Program-made: the position numbers and the translations under genes
Assembly (NCBI GenBank): GCA_024234435.1
Contig: JACKOF010000001.1
Span: forward strand, 1,302,001-1,366,000
Length of the DNA stretch: 64,000 nucleotides
Source: Pseudomonadales bacterium
Lineage (GTDB): Bacteria; Pseudomonadota; Gammaproteobacteria; Pseudomonadales; Porticoccaceae
Direction: 5' to 3'
The notes under the pieces: generated by a model
The model's database searches: none
What the model saw: only the letters and a program-made list of their open reading frames with translations
What the model was told of the DNA's origin: nothing
Part shown: in pieces, positions 35,746-44,236 of the stretch
How the letters are laid out: each line of letters begins with the position of its first letter
Position numbering within the stretch: position 1 is the stretch's first letter

Positions 35746-36483
35746 ATGTCAGAAGATGCTAAAGACAGAATCTACGCGACACCCCGACTGGATGTAGCCG
35801 GATTTCGTTTCGACAACGCAGTCGTGGATGTTTTCCCCGACATGATCAAGCGCTCGGTACCCGGCTACGAAACCATCATCGGCATGACCGGCACTCTGGC
35901 TGAACAATATGTTCAGGCCAATAGCCGCTGTTATGATCTGGGGTGTTCGCTGGGAGCTTCCACACTGGCGATGCGTGAACGCATTCGACAACCCGGGTGT
36001 GAAATTATTGCCATAGACAACAGCCAGGAGATGATTCAACGCTGCCAGGATATTGTAACGGCAACCGACAGCCCGACACCTGTCTCTCTGGTATGTACGG
36101 GTGTGCAGGATATATCCATCGAGCGCGCCTCTATGGTAGTGCTCAACTTCACACTGCAATTTATTCCCCTGGCGGAACGCCAAGCCTTAACCAGGAAAAT
36201 CTATGATGGCCTGCTGCCAGGCGGTATTCTGGTGCTCTCGGAGAAAGTGCGATTTGATAATCTCCAGCATGATAAGTTAATGATCGACCTGCATCACCAC
36301 TTTAAAAGGGCGCAAGGCTACAGTGATCTTGAAATCAGCCAGAAACGCTCGGCACTGGAAAACGTGCTAATTCCGGAAACCCTCGAAACACACCGGCAGC
36401 GCATTTCTACCGCCGGATTTTCCAGCATTGATGTATGGTTTCAGTGCTTTAACTTCGCCTCATTGATTGCCATCAAGAACTGA
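35746..36483 (+). CDS. cmoA: Carboxy-SAM synthase CmoA
   Basis: Makes carboxy-S-adenosylmethionine from SAM and prephenate for the wobble modification cmo5U34. The 245-aa protein has the family motif CYDLGCSLGASTLAM near residue 63, AIDNSQEMIQRC and VVLNFTLQFIPLAERQ, then GILVLSEKVRF. It starts three bases after the protease stop and overlaps the possible cmoB frame. It is followed by its functional partner cmoB. Confidence 0.96.
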   Translation: MSEDAKDRIYATPRLDVAGFRFDNAVVDVFPDMIKRSVPGYETIIGMTGTLAEQYVQANSRCYDLGCSLGASTLAMRERIRQPGCEIIAIDNSQEMIQRCQDIVTATDSPTPVSLVCTGVQDISIERASMVVLNFTLQFIPLAERQALTRKIYDGLLPGGILVLSEKVRFDNLQHDKLMIDLHHHFKRAQGYSDLEISQKRSALENVLIPETLETHRQRISTAGFSSIDVWFQCFNFASLIAIKN

Positions 36484-36508
36484 GCCCGGTTTGCCAAGCG
36501 ACACTGCC

Positions 36509-37477
36509 ATGAAATTCTATATACCATTCCTTGACTGGCTGGCTGCGCAACCAGACCTTATAACCTGGGATGTTCGTTCTCAAATCGAAGAGCACATTTC
36601 CGTTGCACGCTGGGGCGACTTGCCGCAATGGCAACAGGTTCTGGAAAATCTACCGGCTATTTGCGTTTCATCTCCGGAATTCCGACAAGAGGTAGCTCTT
36701 GGAACAGCCGAAAACTGCGATGGCGAAACCCGGAAACTCTTGAAAAAAACGTTGATGGGCCTGCACCCTTGGCGTAAGGGCCCCTACTACCTGTTCGGTA
36801 TGCATCTGGATACCGAATGGCGTTCAGACTGGAAATGGGATCGTGTACTGCCTCACCTGTCACCCTTAGAAGATCGAACTGTTCTGGATGTTGGTTGCGG
36901 CAACGGTTACCACTGTTGGCGCATGTACGGAGAGGGAGCCAAAAGAGTTATCGGCATAGACCCCTCAGTAAAGTTTATCTTCCAATTCTACGCTATCAAA
37001 CATTTTGCAGGCCAGCACCCGGTGGATGTACTGCCACTGGGCATTGAGCACATGCCAGCGCAACTGGAAGCTTTCGATACAGTGTTTTCCATGGGTGTGC
37101 TTTATCATCGCCGACAACCGGAAGAACACATTCAGGAACTGCTCGGCTGCCTGCGGCCCGGAGGCCAACTGGTGCTTGAGACCCTGCTGATTAATGGGGA
37201 TCACCAAGAGGTCCTCATTCCCGCAGGCCGCTATGCCAAGATGCGCAATGTATGGAATATCCCTACCGCAGAAAAAATGCTGCTATGGCTGAAACAATGC
37301 GGTTTGCAAAATCCCCGACTGGTGGATATAAATCAAACCTCGCTAGAGGAACAACGCCGCACAGAATGGATGACATTTGAGTCACTGGCTGACTTTCTCA
37401 ACCCCGAAGACAGTAGCCTGACCATTGAGGGACACCCCGCACCACTACGGGGTGTTTTTATTGCCGAGAAGATTTAA
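36509..37477 (+). CDS. cmoB: tRNA U34 carboxymethyltransferase CmoB
   Basis: Transfers the carboxymethyl group from carboxy-SAM to 5-hydroxyuridine at position 34. PWRKGPYYLFGMHLDTEWRS, then LDVGCGNGYHCWRM, FDTVFSMGVLYHRRQPEEH and TEWMTFESLADFLNPED follow E. coli CmoB closely. I choose ATG 36509 (322 aa, begins MKFYIPFLDWLAAQPD) over the TTG at 36467, which lies inside cmoA. Immediately before the stop is a terminator-like hairpin within the coding region (37432-37459). Confidence 0.95.
   Translation: MKFYIPFLDWLAAQPDLITWDVRSQIEEHISVARWGDLPQWQQVLENLPAICVSSPEFRQEVALGTAENCDGETRKLLKKTLMGLHPWRKGPYYLFGMHLDTEWRSDWKWDRVLPHLSPLEDRTVLDVGCGNGYHCWRMYGEGAKRVIGIDPSVKFIFQFYAIKHFAGQHPVDVLPLGIEHMPAQLEAFDTVFSMGVLYHRRQPEEHIQELLGCLRPGGQLVLETLLINGDHQEVLIPAGRYAKMRNVWNIPTAEKMLLWLKQCGLQNPRLVDINQTSLEEQRRTEWMTFESLADFLNPEDSSLTIEGHPAPLRGVFIAEKI
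37432..37459 (+). terminator. Terminator-like hairpin inside the cmoB 3' end
   Basis: Perfect 8-bp stem ACACCCCG/CGGGGTGT (37432-37439, 37448-37455) with an 8-nt loop, followed by TTTTT (37455-37459). It encodes part of the conserved CmoB C-terminus (GHPAPLRGVF), so it may reflect codon choice. If used, it would end transcripts 18 bases before the stop codon. It is the only intrinsic-terminator-like structure between cmoB and the convergent flavodoxin gene. Confidence 0.45.
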
Positions 37478-37507
37478 TTGATCTGTTTTTTTCAGGAAAC
37501 CTTGCGG

Positions 37508-38050
37508 TTAATCCTCGATCAGGTTTAGCGGCGTATCCAGCCCAAATTCATTATGGATTTGCTCGCACCAGCGGTTAAGTCGTTCAGCCGTTAATTCCGG
37601 CTGTTGATCTTCATCCAGAGCCAGTCCCACGAATAATGTGCCCTCATTAATCTCGGCCTTTGACGCATCGTAGTCATAACCTTCTGTCGACCAATACCCC
37701 ACAATCTGGTCAGCAGATTTAATCACTACATCGTGAAGCATGCCCATGGCGTCCAGAAAGAAATCGCCATAGCCAAACTGATCACCCAGACCAACAAAAG
37801 CGACAGTTTTGCCGGAAAAATCAATTTCTTCCACATCTTCCCAGAAATCGTCCCAGTCAGACTGAATCTGTCCAAAATCCCAGGTGGGAATGCCGAGAAT
37901 CAACTTGTCATAATCCATGAATTCAAGCTGGGTTACTTCGCCAACATCATGAATATCAACAATATCTTCGCCTAAACGTTTTGCAATGCGACTGGCAACA
38001 CCTTCGGTGTTTCCTTCGTCACTACCGAAGAACAAACCAATTTTGGACAC
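37508..38050 (-). CDS. fldA: Flavodoxin FldA-like
   Basis: 180-aa FMN protein. The phosphate loop GLFFGSDEGNTEGVA, LLGIPTWDFG-type LILGIPTWDFGQIQSDW, FVGLGDQFGYGDFFLDAMG and GYWSTEGYDYDASK are long-chain flavodoxin features, with the ELTAERLNRWCEQI end that resembles FldA. The GTG at 38050 (SKIGLFF) has AAGG eight bases upstream and matches family N-termini; the GTG at 38065 would add five residues. A second flavodoxin (26849-27403) is FldB-like, so the organism keeps both paralogues. Confidence 0.9.
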   Translation of the reverse strand: MSKIGLFFGSDEGNTEGVASRIAKRLGEDIVDIHDVGEVTQLEFMDYDKLILGIPTWDFGQIQSDWDDFWEDVEEIDFSGKTVAFVGLGDQFGYGDFFLDAMGMLHDVVIKSADQIVGYWSTEGYDYDASKAEINEGTLFVGLALDEDQQPELTAERLNRWCEQIHNEFGLDTPLNLIED

Positions 38051-38140
38051 GAATAAAACCTTCACATATAAAGCAGCGCGGGATTTTCCCAGTTGAGCGC
38101 CAAATGTGCAATATTCGTTTTGAAAGGCCTCTTCGAAAAG

Positions 38141-38938
38141 CTACAATCCCAGAACCTTTTGTTGCACCGTAACCGGTTTTGAACTGTCTTCATCCTCCTG
38201 TTTCTTCGCTGTGGCAGGCGGCTTTTCTGGCGAATTTGACTTGGCCTTTTCCAACTGCTTCTTCAGCTCAAGCTCCTGCTGCTGTAGCCGGATACGCTGT
38301 TTCCGCAATTCAAGCCGTTGCTGCTCGACTAGCAGGCGTTCCTTTTCCAGAGCCAGCTTATCCCGTTCAAAGTCGCTTTCGATATCTCCTCCGGCATTCG
38401 GAGCAGGTTGCTCTTGAGGCTGCCTATTCTCTGAATGATTTTCATTAGCCGGGGCAACTTCACTGGAAGAAACCTTCTCTGAAGTTGTAACCGACGAATC
38501 AGAAGAGGTTATCCTGGAGGGTGAAGCCGGTTTAGCATTTTCTTTAATGGCTACTCTTGGGTTTTGGTTTTCGGGATTACTGTTCAACACGCTCTCAACC
38601 ACTGCCTGCCGAGAACCACCTGACGACTGTTGCTCATCAGACTGTGCATCCTCTACGGCCTGCATGTATTTAAAACTACAAACTTTCAATGCCGCAGCCA
38701 TTTTGGACTTTTTACAAAAGCCTGACACATCCTTTGCACACCATTCACCACCTGATTGCTTGCGCCAGATTGGTCTTCTTTCCGTTTTCCTGCCCGTGCA
38801 CTTTACACTGACTTCCCAATATTCTTCACCATCTGCACTGAACACTGGTTGCTCTGTCGAGAGAGAACTCACGCCTGCCGTGGCCGAAGTCGCAAGAGAG
38901 CACAGAATTATCAATAAAGGTAATATCCTTAAACCCAT
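38141..38938 (-). CDS. Unrecognised periplasmic coiled-coil protein
   Basis: 265 aa from ATG 38938 (MGLRILPLLIILCSLATSATAG), a clear signal peptide; the ATG at 38953 adds five residues without a better site. After the signal comes a domain of about 90 residues with four cysteines (VKCTGRK, EWCAKDVSGFCKKSK, LKVCSF), then a Ser/Glu/Pro-rich linker, then a charged coiled coil of about 60 residues (LALEKERLLVEQQRLELRK and more), and a short tail. I do not recognise the family. The Cys domain could form disulfides in the periplasm and the coiled coil could oligomerise; both are inference. Confidence 0.75.
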   Translation of the reverse strand: MGLRILPLLIILCSLATSATAGVSSLSTEQPVFSADGEEYWEVSVKCTGRKTERRPIWRKQSGGEWCAKDVSGFCKKSKMAAALKVCSFKYMQAVEDAQSDEQQSSGGSRQAVVESVLNSNPENQNPRVAIKENAKPASPSRITSSDSSVTTSEKVSSSEVAPANENHSENRQPQEQPAPNAGGDIESDFERDKLALEKERLLVEQQRLELRKQRIRLQQQELELKKQLEKAKSNSPEKPPATAKKQEDEDSSKPVTVQQKVLGL

Positions 38939-39119
38939 GAGTGAACCATCCATAAATTATTTGAGAAACAAATCCACACAATTGTATGAATGACAAATTC
39001 CGCTTTCAATCAGGTAACAAAACAAACGTGAACCAACGCCCATTTAACCTTTAAAAAACCTGATGTAAACGCTGATAACCCGAAGAGAACGCAACGATTA
39101 AGGCAAATGCAAAAAATTA

Positions 39120-39620
39120 TCAGCCTAAATCGATCTGTCTGGGGTAGATATGGAAATCAATAACGGCAGTGCCTGCGCCAAGCTCGCTCCAGCAATCAAT
39201 ATCAGCTTTCATATGAACGATGCCACAAGTGGGAATATTTTCCAGATCAGACAATGCCAGAAAATTCACCAGATCGGTAATGGCCGGATTGTGAGCGACG
39301 ACAACAATATTGTCCTGCCCCCGTGGCAATGACCGCAACCAGAGCAGCAAATCCTCGTAATTAAAACTGTAAAGTCCTGAAACATGCTCAATACACTCTT
39401 TGGGAAATCTCAGGGTGGTCGCCAGTAAAACCGCTGTTTCAGTCGCCCGCAAAGCCGGACTGGTATACAAATGCTCTACTTTGATCCTTCGGTATTCCAA
39501 ACGCCCCCCCATTTCAGGCACATTAGAACGGCCACGCTGATTGAGGGGGCGCGACATATCAGGAATGGTTCTGTCTTTCCAGCTGGATTTGGCGTGACGA
39601 ACAAACGTAATAAATTTCAT
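39120..39620 (-). CDS. sixA: SixA-like phosphohistidine phosphatase
   Basis: 166-aa histidine-phosphatase superfamily protein. The catalytic RHG-like motif is FVRHAKSSWKD (His9), with HLYTSPALRATETAVLL and NIVVVAHNPAITDLVNFLA giving the other phosphate-pocket residues. SixA removes phosphate from the ArcB His-phosphotransfer domain in E. coli; here the substrate is unknown. It stands alone between the coiled-coil gene and the arsC-like gene. The RHAKSSW form is typical of a broad SixA-like branch, so specificity is less certain than fold. Confidence 0.85.
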   Translation of the reverse strand: MKFITFVRHAKSSWKDRTIPDMSRPLNQRGRSNVPEMGGRLEYRRIKVEHLYTSPALRATETAVLLATTLRFPKECIEHVSGLYSFNYEDLLLWLRSLPRGQDNIVVVAHNPAITDLVNFLALSDLENIPTCGIVHMKADIDCWSELGAGTAVIDFHIYPRQIDLG

Positions 39621-39783
39621 GGCGGGAGTCAGTTAGTTTCCTTGAGACGCTATTAATCACTACACTCAATGACAAATTTATGACAACACAGGGTATTCAA
39701 TACAAAGATTCAATCACCGTGAGTTTCTGCTAAAATGCCTGCCCTTCTGTTTAAGTACATCGTAACAATCCGGCGCTTATCGC

Positions 39784-40128
39784 ATGATCACTCTTTATGG
39801 CATCAAAAACTGTGACACCATCAAGAAAGCCCGCAAATGGCTCGACAATCACGATATAAATTATCGGTTTCACGATGTAAGAGCTGACGGCATTGACAAC
39901 CTGGCAATTCAGCACTGGGTCGATAAATGCGGCTGGGAAACCGTTATTAACAAACGCGGTACCACTTGGCGAAAACTACCCGAACAGGTACAACAGTCTA
40001 CCAATGAAGACAACGTCGTTAACCTGCTTCTCGAATATCCGGCCATGATCAAGCGACCCGTGCTGGATACCGGTAAAATAATTGAAATCGGTTTTAAAGA
40101 AGCCCGCTATCAGGAGCTCCTTGGCTAG
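39784..40128 (+). CDS. ArsC/Spx-family reductase (YffB-like)
   Basis: 114 aa, thioredoxin-like fold with the ArsC/Spx signature LYGIKNCDTIKKARKWL (Cys10) and KRGTTWRKLPEQVQ, then KRPVLDTG. This is the YffB/ArsC-like form found just before dapD in Gammaproteobacteria, without the arsenate-operon context. Only one cysteine of the usual pair is in the N-terminal motif. Function in vivo not known; co-transcription with dapD (25 bases downstream) is likely. Confidence 0.87.
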   Translation: MITLYGIKNCDTIKKARKWLDNHDINYRFHDVRADGIDNLAIQHWVDKCGWETVINKRGTTWRKLPEQVQQSTNEDNVVNLLLEYPAMIKRPVLDTGKIIEIGFKEARYQELLG

Positions 40129-40152
40129 CCGCTCAACAAATAAGGAAACAAA

Positions 40153-41187
40153 ATGACCGCTCTGTTTAGTTTCGGCCTTGGTGTCGGCACCCAGAACAAT
40201 AAAGGTGAATGGCTGGAAGTGTTCTATCCCCAGCCCGTTATAAATGCTGACAATAAAATGTTTGAGGCCATTGCTGCAACTCTGGATTATACCGGAGGCA
40301 ATCAGGCCATTACGCTCAACAGCGAATCGCTCGGCAAACTGTCCATCGCACTGAGTTCAGCGGGTGCTGAGGAACAGGCATTTATCGCCGAGCAACTGCA
40401 AACCAGTACTCGTCCTGTTGTGGCCTGCATCCTCGAGTCAGACCTTGCGCCAACGTCTGTTCCGGAAGGCTACCTGAAGCTGCAGCTCATTTCTCACCGT
40501 CTGGTGAAGCCTCACGGTACCGACCTGTCGGGCGTATTTGGCGTGCTGCCCAATGTTGCCTGGACTAACGAAGGTGCCATTGATCTCAGCGAATTGGCTG
40601 ATCGCCAATTAAAAGCACGGCTGGAAGGAAAGGTCCTGTCGGTAAACTGCGTGGACAAATTCCCGAAAATGACTGATTACGTGGTACCAAGTGGTGTACG
40701 CATCGCGCACACTGCCCGCGTTCGGCTCGGTGCCTATATCGGCGAAGGCACCACCATCATGCACGAAGGCTTTGTGAATTTTAATGCCGGAGCCGAAGGT
40801 CCCAACATGATTGAAGGCAGAGTTTCTGCCGGGGTCTTTATTGGCGCAGGCTCTGATTTGGGCGGTGGCGCATCCACCATGGGCACCCTTTCCGGGGGCG
40901 GGAATATTATCATTTCTGTAGGCAAAGAATGCCTTCTTGGCGCTAATGCAGGTATCGGTATACCCCTAGGTGATCGCTGCACAGTAGAGTCTGGCCTCTA
41001 CATTACGGCTGGCACCAAGGTGCTGATGCTGGACGACCATAACCAGCCTGCCGGGGAAGCCAAAGCCAGAGATCTGGCAGGTAAAAACGACCTGTTGTTC
41101 CGTCGAAACTCTATGACCGGAACCGTCGAGTGTCTGACCAACAAATCGGTAGTAGAGTTGAACGAAGCACTGCACAGTTCAAACTAG
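40153..41187 (+). CDS. dapD: 2,3,4,5-tetrahydropyridine-2,6-dicarboxylate N-succinyltransferase
   Basis: Succinylates tetrahydrodipicolinate in the succinylase branch of lysine/DAP synthesis. The 344-aa length is the long Pseudomonas-type form (E. coli is 274). The left-handed beta-helix part shows hexapeptide repeats (VRIAHTARVRLGAYIGEGTTI, GRVSAGVFIGAGSDLGGGAST, GGNIIISVGKECLLGANAGIG) and the conserved SAG turns. It is downstream of the arsC-like gene and upstream of dapE, as in the common order. Confidence 0.96.
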   Translation: MTALFSFGLGVGTQNNKGEWLEVFYPQPVINADNKMFEAIAATLDYTGGNQAITLNSESLGKLSIALSSAGAEEQAFIAEQLQTSTRPVVACILESDLAPTSVPEGYLKLQLISHRLVKPHGTDLSGVFGVLPNVAWTNEGAIDLSELADRQLKARLEGKVLSVNCVDKFPKMTDYVVPSGVRIAHTARVRLGAYIGEGTTIMHEGFVNFNAGAEGPNMIEGRVSAGVFIGAGSDLGGGASTMGTLSGGGNIIISVGKECLLGANAGIGIPLGDRCTVESGLYITAGTKVLMLDDHNQPAGEAKARDLAGKNDLLFRRNSMTGTVECLTNKSVVELNEALHSSN

Positions 41188-41329
41188 GACACCTCTGGTT
41201 AATGACAAACGCTTTCTGCGCGAGACCAAAACGTTCAATCCGCAAGGCGTTTCCCACTGATCATGGTCGCAGTCCTTGGCAAGGGAGACTTTTGGCCACG
41301 ACCCAGGCTTCCCGATTGATGGCGATTGA

Positions 41330-41356
41330 TGCCTGACTTACCAGCCAGGCATTTTT
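41330..41356 (+). terminator. Possible terminator between dapD and dapE
   Basis: TGCCTG (41330-41335) pairs with CAGGCA (41346-41351) across a 10-nt loop and is followed by TTTTT (41352-41356). The stem is short and the loop large, so it is a weak candidate and may only partly terminate dapD transcription. It lies 50 bases before dapE. Confidence 0.4.
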
Positions 41357-41405
41357 CTTTCGACTCCAGTACACTAACCCGACACCTTGTTAAGAGATCC
41401 TGTAA

Positions 41406-42542
41406 ATGAGTCACACCAGCCCTACCGTTCAGCTTGCCTGTGAGCTAATTCGTCGTCAATCGGTAACCCCTGACGATGCCGGTTGTCAGCAGTTAATGAT
41501 TGAACGGCTGGAAGCTCTGGGGTTTTGTGTAGTTATGCTCCCTTTCGGAGATGTGGAAAATTTTTGGGCAGTCCGTGGCGAGAATGGACCTACCCTCTGC
41601 TTTGCCGGGCATACCGACGTTGTGCCTACCGGCCCTCATGGAGACTGGCAAACACCACCATTTGAACCCACAATAATTGATGGCATGCTCCACGGAAGAG
41701 GCGCCGCAGATATGAAAGGTTCTCTTGCCGCAATGATCACTGCCGTGGAAAACTTTATTCGCGAACACCCTGATCATCAGGGCCAGATTGCTTTTTTAAT
41801 CACCAGCGACGAAGAAGGCATCGCCACTCACGGCACTATCAAAGTCGTCAACTGGCTGGCGGAACAGAACCTGATGCCTGAATGGTGTGTGGTTGGTGAA
41901 CCGTCGAGCAGTATGTCTGTCGGTGATATCATTAAAAACGGGCGCCGCGGTTCCCTGGGCTGTGAACTCACCATAAAAGGCGTGCAAGGACATGTTGCTT
42001 ACCCTCACCTTGCCGACAATCCTATTCACCGCGCAGCCCCTGCGCTGGCAGCATTAGCAGCTGAGGTATGGGACAACGGCAATGATTTTTTCCCGGCCAC
42101 CAGCTTTCAGATTTCCAATATCAACGGTGGCACAGGTGCAACTAATGTGATTCCCGGCGAACTAAACGTCATATTTAACTTCCGCTTCTCTACCGAGTTA
42201 ACCGAGCAACAACTGCGCTCGCGAACTGAAGCGATTCTTGACCAGCACAAACTGGATTACGATATTCAATGGAACCTGAGTGGCCAGCCATTTTTGACCT
42301 CCAAAGGCGCTCTGATCGAAGCTGCGACTGCCAGTATTGAAGAGATTACAGGTTCGACTACAGAACTCTCAACTGCCGGCGGCACATCTGATGGCCGATT
42401 TATCGCACCCCACGGCACTCAGGTCGTAGAGCTTGGACCGGTGAACGCCACCATTCACAAAGTGAACGAGTGTGTTAACACAAAAGACCTGGATACCCTG
42501 AGCAGTATCTATCAGCGGATCATGGAAAAATTGCTAGGCTAA
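41406..42542 (+). CDS. dapE: Succinyl-diaminopimelate desuccinylase
   Basis: Dinuclear zinc amidohydrolase that releases succinate to give LL-diaminopimelate. The 378-aa protein has the metal motifs CFAGHTDVVPTGP, GRGAADMKGSLAAMI and TSDEEG, then VVGEPSSS and the C-terminal LSTAGGTSDGRFI and NATIHKVNE. It is the M20 family length expected. It completes the dapD-dapE pair and converges on rsmJ with 11 bases between stops. Confidence 0.97.
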   Translation: MSHTSPTVQLACELIRRQSVTPDDAGCQQLMIERLEALGFCVVMLPFGDVENFWAVRGENGPTLCFAGHTDVVPTGPHGDWQTPPFEPTIIDGMLHGRGAADMKGSLAAMITAVENFIREHPDHQGQIAFLITSDEEGIATHGTIKVVNWLAEQNLMPEWCVVGEPSSSMSVGDIIKNGRRGSLGCELTIKGVQGHVAYPHLADNPIHRAAPALAALAAEVWDNGNDFFPATSFQISNINGGTGATNVIPGELNVIFNFRFSTELTEQQLRSRTEAILDQHKLDYDIQWNLSGQPFLTSKGALIEAATASIEEITGSTTELSTAGGTSDGRFIAPHGTQVVELGPVNATIHKVNECVNTKDLDTLSSIYQRIMEKLLG

Positions 42543-42553
42543 AAAGCAAGCGA

Positions 42554-43363
42554 TCAAACCGGCAGTTTTTTTATCGGGTAAATATCAAATCGGGTGGATT
42601 TACCTTTCAGCGAATAACCTGGCTCCCGATTCCCAAGGATCGGTGCATGCGCTGGCCGCTTCACGACAACGCGATAACGAGCCTTCACCAAGGCTTCTGC
42701 CAGCAGCTGATCAGCGTCATTATTTTCACCCACCAGTTGATGAAAAACCTGCATCTCTTTTTTAACTTTGGCGGATTTTTCGCGAGGCGGAAACATCGGA
42801 TCCAAGTAAACAACGTCGGGCATTGATTCCGGTCTGATCTGCTGAAGATACTCAACACCGTTTGCGTTGTATAGCACCATTCGATTCAATATGGATTGCA
42901 ACTGCTCGTCCCCTGCTGCAGTCCGTGCCCGCTCGAGTCCATCTGCAAGTAACGCATGCACCAGCAGATTTCGTTCAACCATAGTGACCCTAGCGCCCAG
43001 TGACGCCAGGACAAAAGCGTCCTGCCCTAAACCTGCGGTAAGATCCAGTATTGACGGCTTGAAACCTGATTTATTCAAACCGGTCGCTTTTGAAATGTCC
43101 TGCTTTTTTCCCCCGCCATAAAGCCGACGGTGCTGGGCAGAGCCGGCAACAAAATCGCAGCGAACAGGTCCTGAAGCACCCGAACCGAATGGCAGTAAAC
43201 ACAGCCCCTGCTCATCCACACACAGCGCGATTCCTGCCTCCAATGCGGGTAACTCGTCAATTGTCCTGAGAGGGAGATTAAGCTGCGCAGAAAGCAATTC
43301 GGCCCGGCTATTAAAGCCGGGCCGAAACACTACAGCAACAATGGGATCAGACACTTCCAGCAC
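42554..43363 (-). CDS. rsmJ: 16S rRNA m2G1516 methyltransferase RsmJ
   Basis: 269-aa SAM-dependent methyltransferase of 16S rRNA (E. coli YhiQ). ILDLTAGLGQDAFVLASLGA is the SAM loop, VVYLDPMFPPREKSAKVKKEM is the family-typical catalytic stretch, and RYRVVKRPAHAP follows; the RLYGGGKKQDISKATGL segment near residue 80 is characteristic of RsmJ. The GTG start at 43363 overlaps the stop of the upstream lipoprotein gene by one base (TAGTG). Cytosolic. Confidence 0.94.
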   Translation of the reverse strand: MLEVSDPIVAVVFRPGFNSRAELLSAQLNLPLRTIDELPALEAGIALCVDEQGLCLLPFGSGASGPVRCDFVAGSAQHRRLYGGGKKQDISKATGLNKSGFKPSILDLTAGLGQDAFVLASLGARVTMVERNLLVHALLADGLERARTAAGDEQLQSILNRMVLYNANGVEYLQQIRPESMPDVVYLDPMFPPREKSAKVKKEMQVFHQLVGENNDADQLLAEALVKARYRVVVKRPAHAPILGNREPGYSLKGKSTRFDIYPIKKLPV

Positions 43364-44022
43364 TAGTTAATCGGCACCAGCTCCAACTCTACTCGCCTGT
43401 TGGCCTGACGGCCCTCCGCAGTGTCATTACTGGCGATCGGGTAACGTTTGCCGTAGCCGGTTGTGTAAATCCGTCCAGCCAGAACTCCGTGGCTGCTAAG
43501 AAATGATCCCACACTACTGGCACGGCGCTCACTCAGTGTCTGGTTGTATTCTGCGCTGCCGCTTGAGTCAGTGTGTCCGGCGATGCGAATATTGGTCTTG
43601 TTGAATTCAGCGAGCACAATCGCTACTGATTCCAAAGTGCCATAAAACTCGGGGCGTACCTCATGCCGATCAACGCCAAAAGTAACATTGGAAGGCATGA
43701 CCAGGCGGATGTTTTCACCTTCTCTTACCACCCTGACTCCGGTACCTTCCAGCTTGGCCCGCAATGCGGCCTCCTGACGGTCCATATAATAGCCAATACC
43801 TCCACCGATCGCCGCACCTCCGGCGGCACCTATCAAGGCTCCTTTTTTGCGATCGTCTTTACTCGAGGTAGCCGCGCCAACAACTGCTCCAGCAATAGCA
43901 CCAATACCTGCACCTTTTGCAGTATTACTGGTTTTCTGCTGCCCCGTGTAAGGGTCAGTCGAAGCACAGGCCACCAATAACATAACCAGAGAGGTTATCA
44001 GAATGTGTTTAAATAGTTTCAT
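43363..44022 (-). CDS. OmpA-family peptidoglycan-binding lipoprotein (YiaD-like)
   Basis: 219 aa, lipoprotein: signal peptide with lipobox LVAC (Cys19). A Gly/Ala-rich glycine-zipper stretch follows (GAGIGAIAGAVVGAATSS, then LIGAAGGAAIGGGIGYY), then the OmpA C-terminal domain: NIRIAGHTDSSGSAEYNQTL, SERRASSVGSFLSSHG and GRQANRRVELELVP. The Asp/Arg contacts for diaminopimelate (HTDSSG, ANRRVE) are intact. Length and layout match the E. coli YiaD type. The ATG is preceded by a region with little else visible. Confidence 0.9.
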   Translation of the reverse strand: MKLFKHILITSLVMLLVACASTDPYTGQQKTSNTAKGAGIGAIAGAVVGAATSSKDDRKKGALIGAAGGAAIGGGIGYYMDRQEAALRAKLEGTGVRVVREGENIRLVMPSNVTFGVDRHEVRPEFYGTLESVAIVLAEFNKTNIRIAGHTDSSGSAEYNQTLSERRASSVGSFLSSHGVLAGRIYTTGYGKRYPIASNDTAEGRQANRRVELELVPIN

Positions 44023-44236
44023 CGTTTATTCTCCTAAAATAACAACAATTATGAATGCCTTTGTTTCTGTGATCCTGCCTTTGACACTTGCTTAAGGAAA
44101 TTATTAAGCACCACTATTTATTTACCTTATAATTCTGGTACAACGTACAGGGGTTGCAAGCACAGATCTCTCATATCAACATATTTCTTGCTTTGCAGTC
44201 CCGTATTTTAAAACAACTGGAAACAAGGCCAATGAC

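Noticed and set aside
36467..36508. TTG start of cmoB inside cmoA
   Set aside because: ATG 36509 gives the family-like N-terminus; the TTG would overlap cmoA by 17 bases without a better ribosome-binding site.
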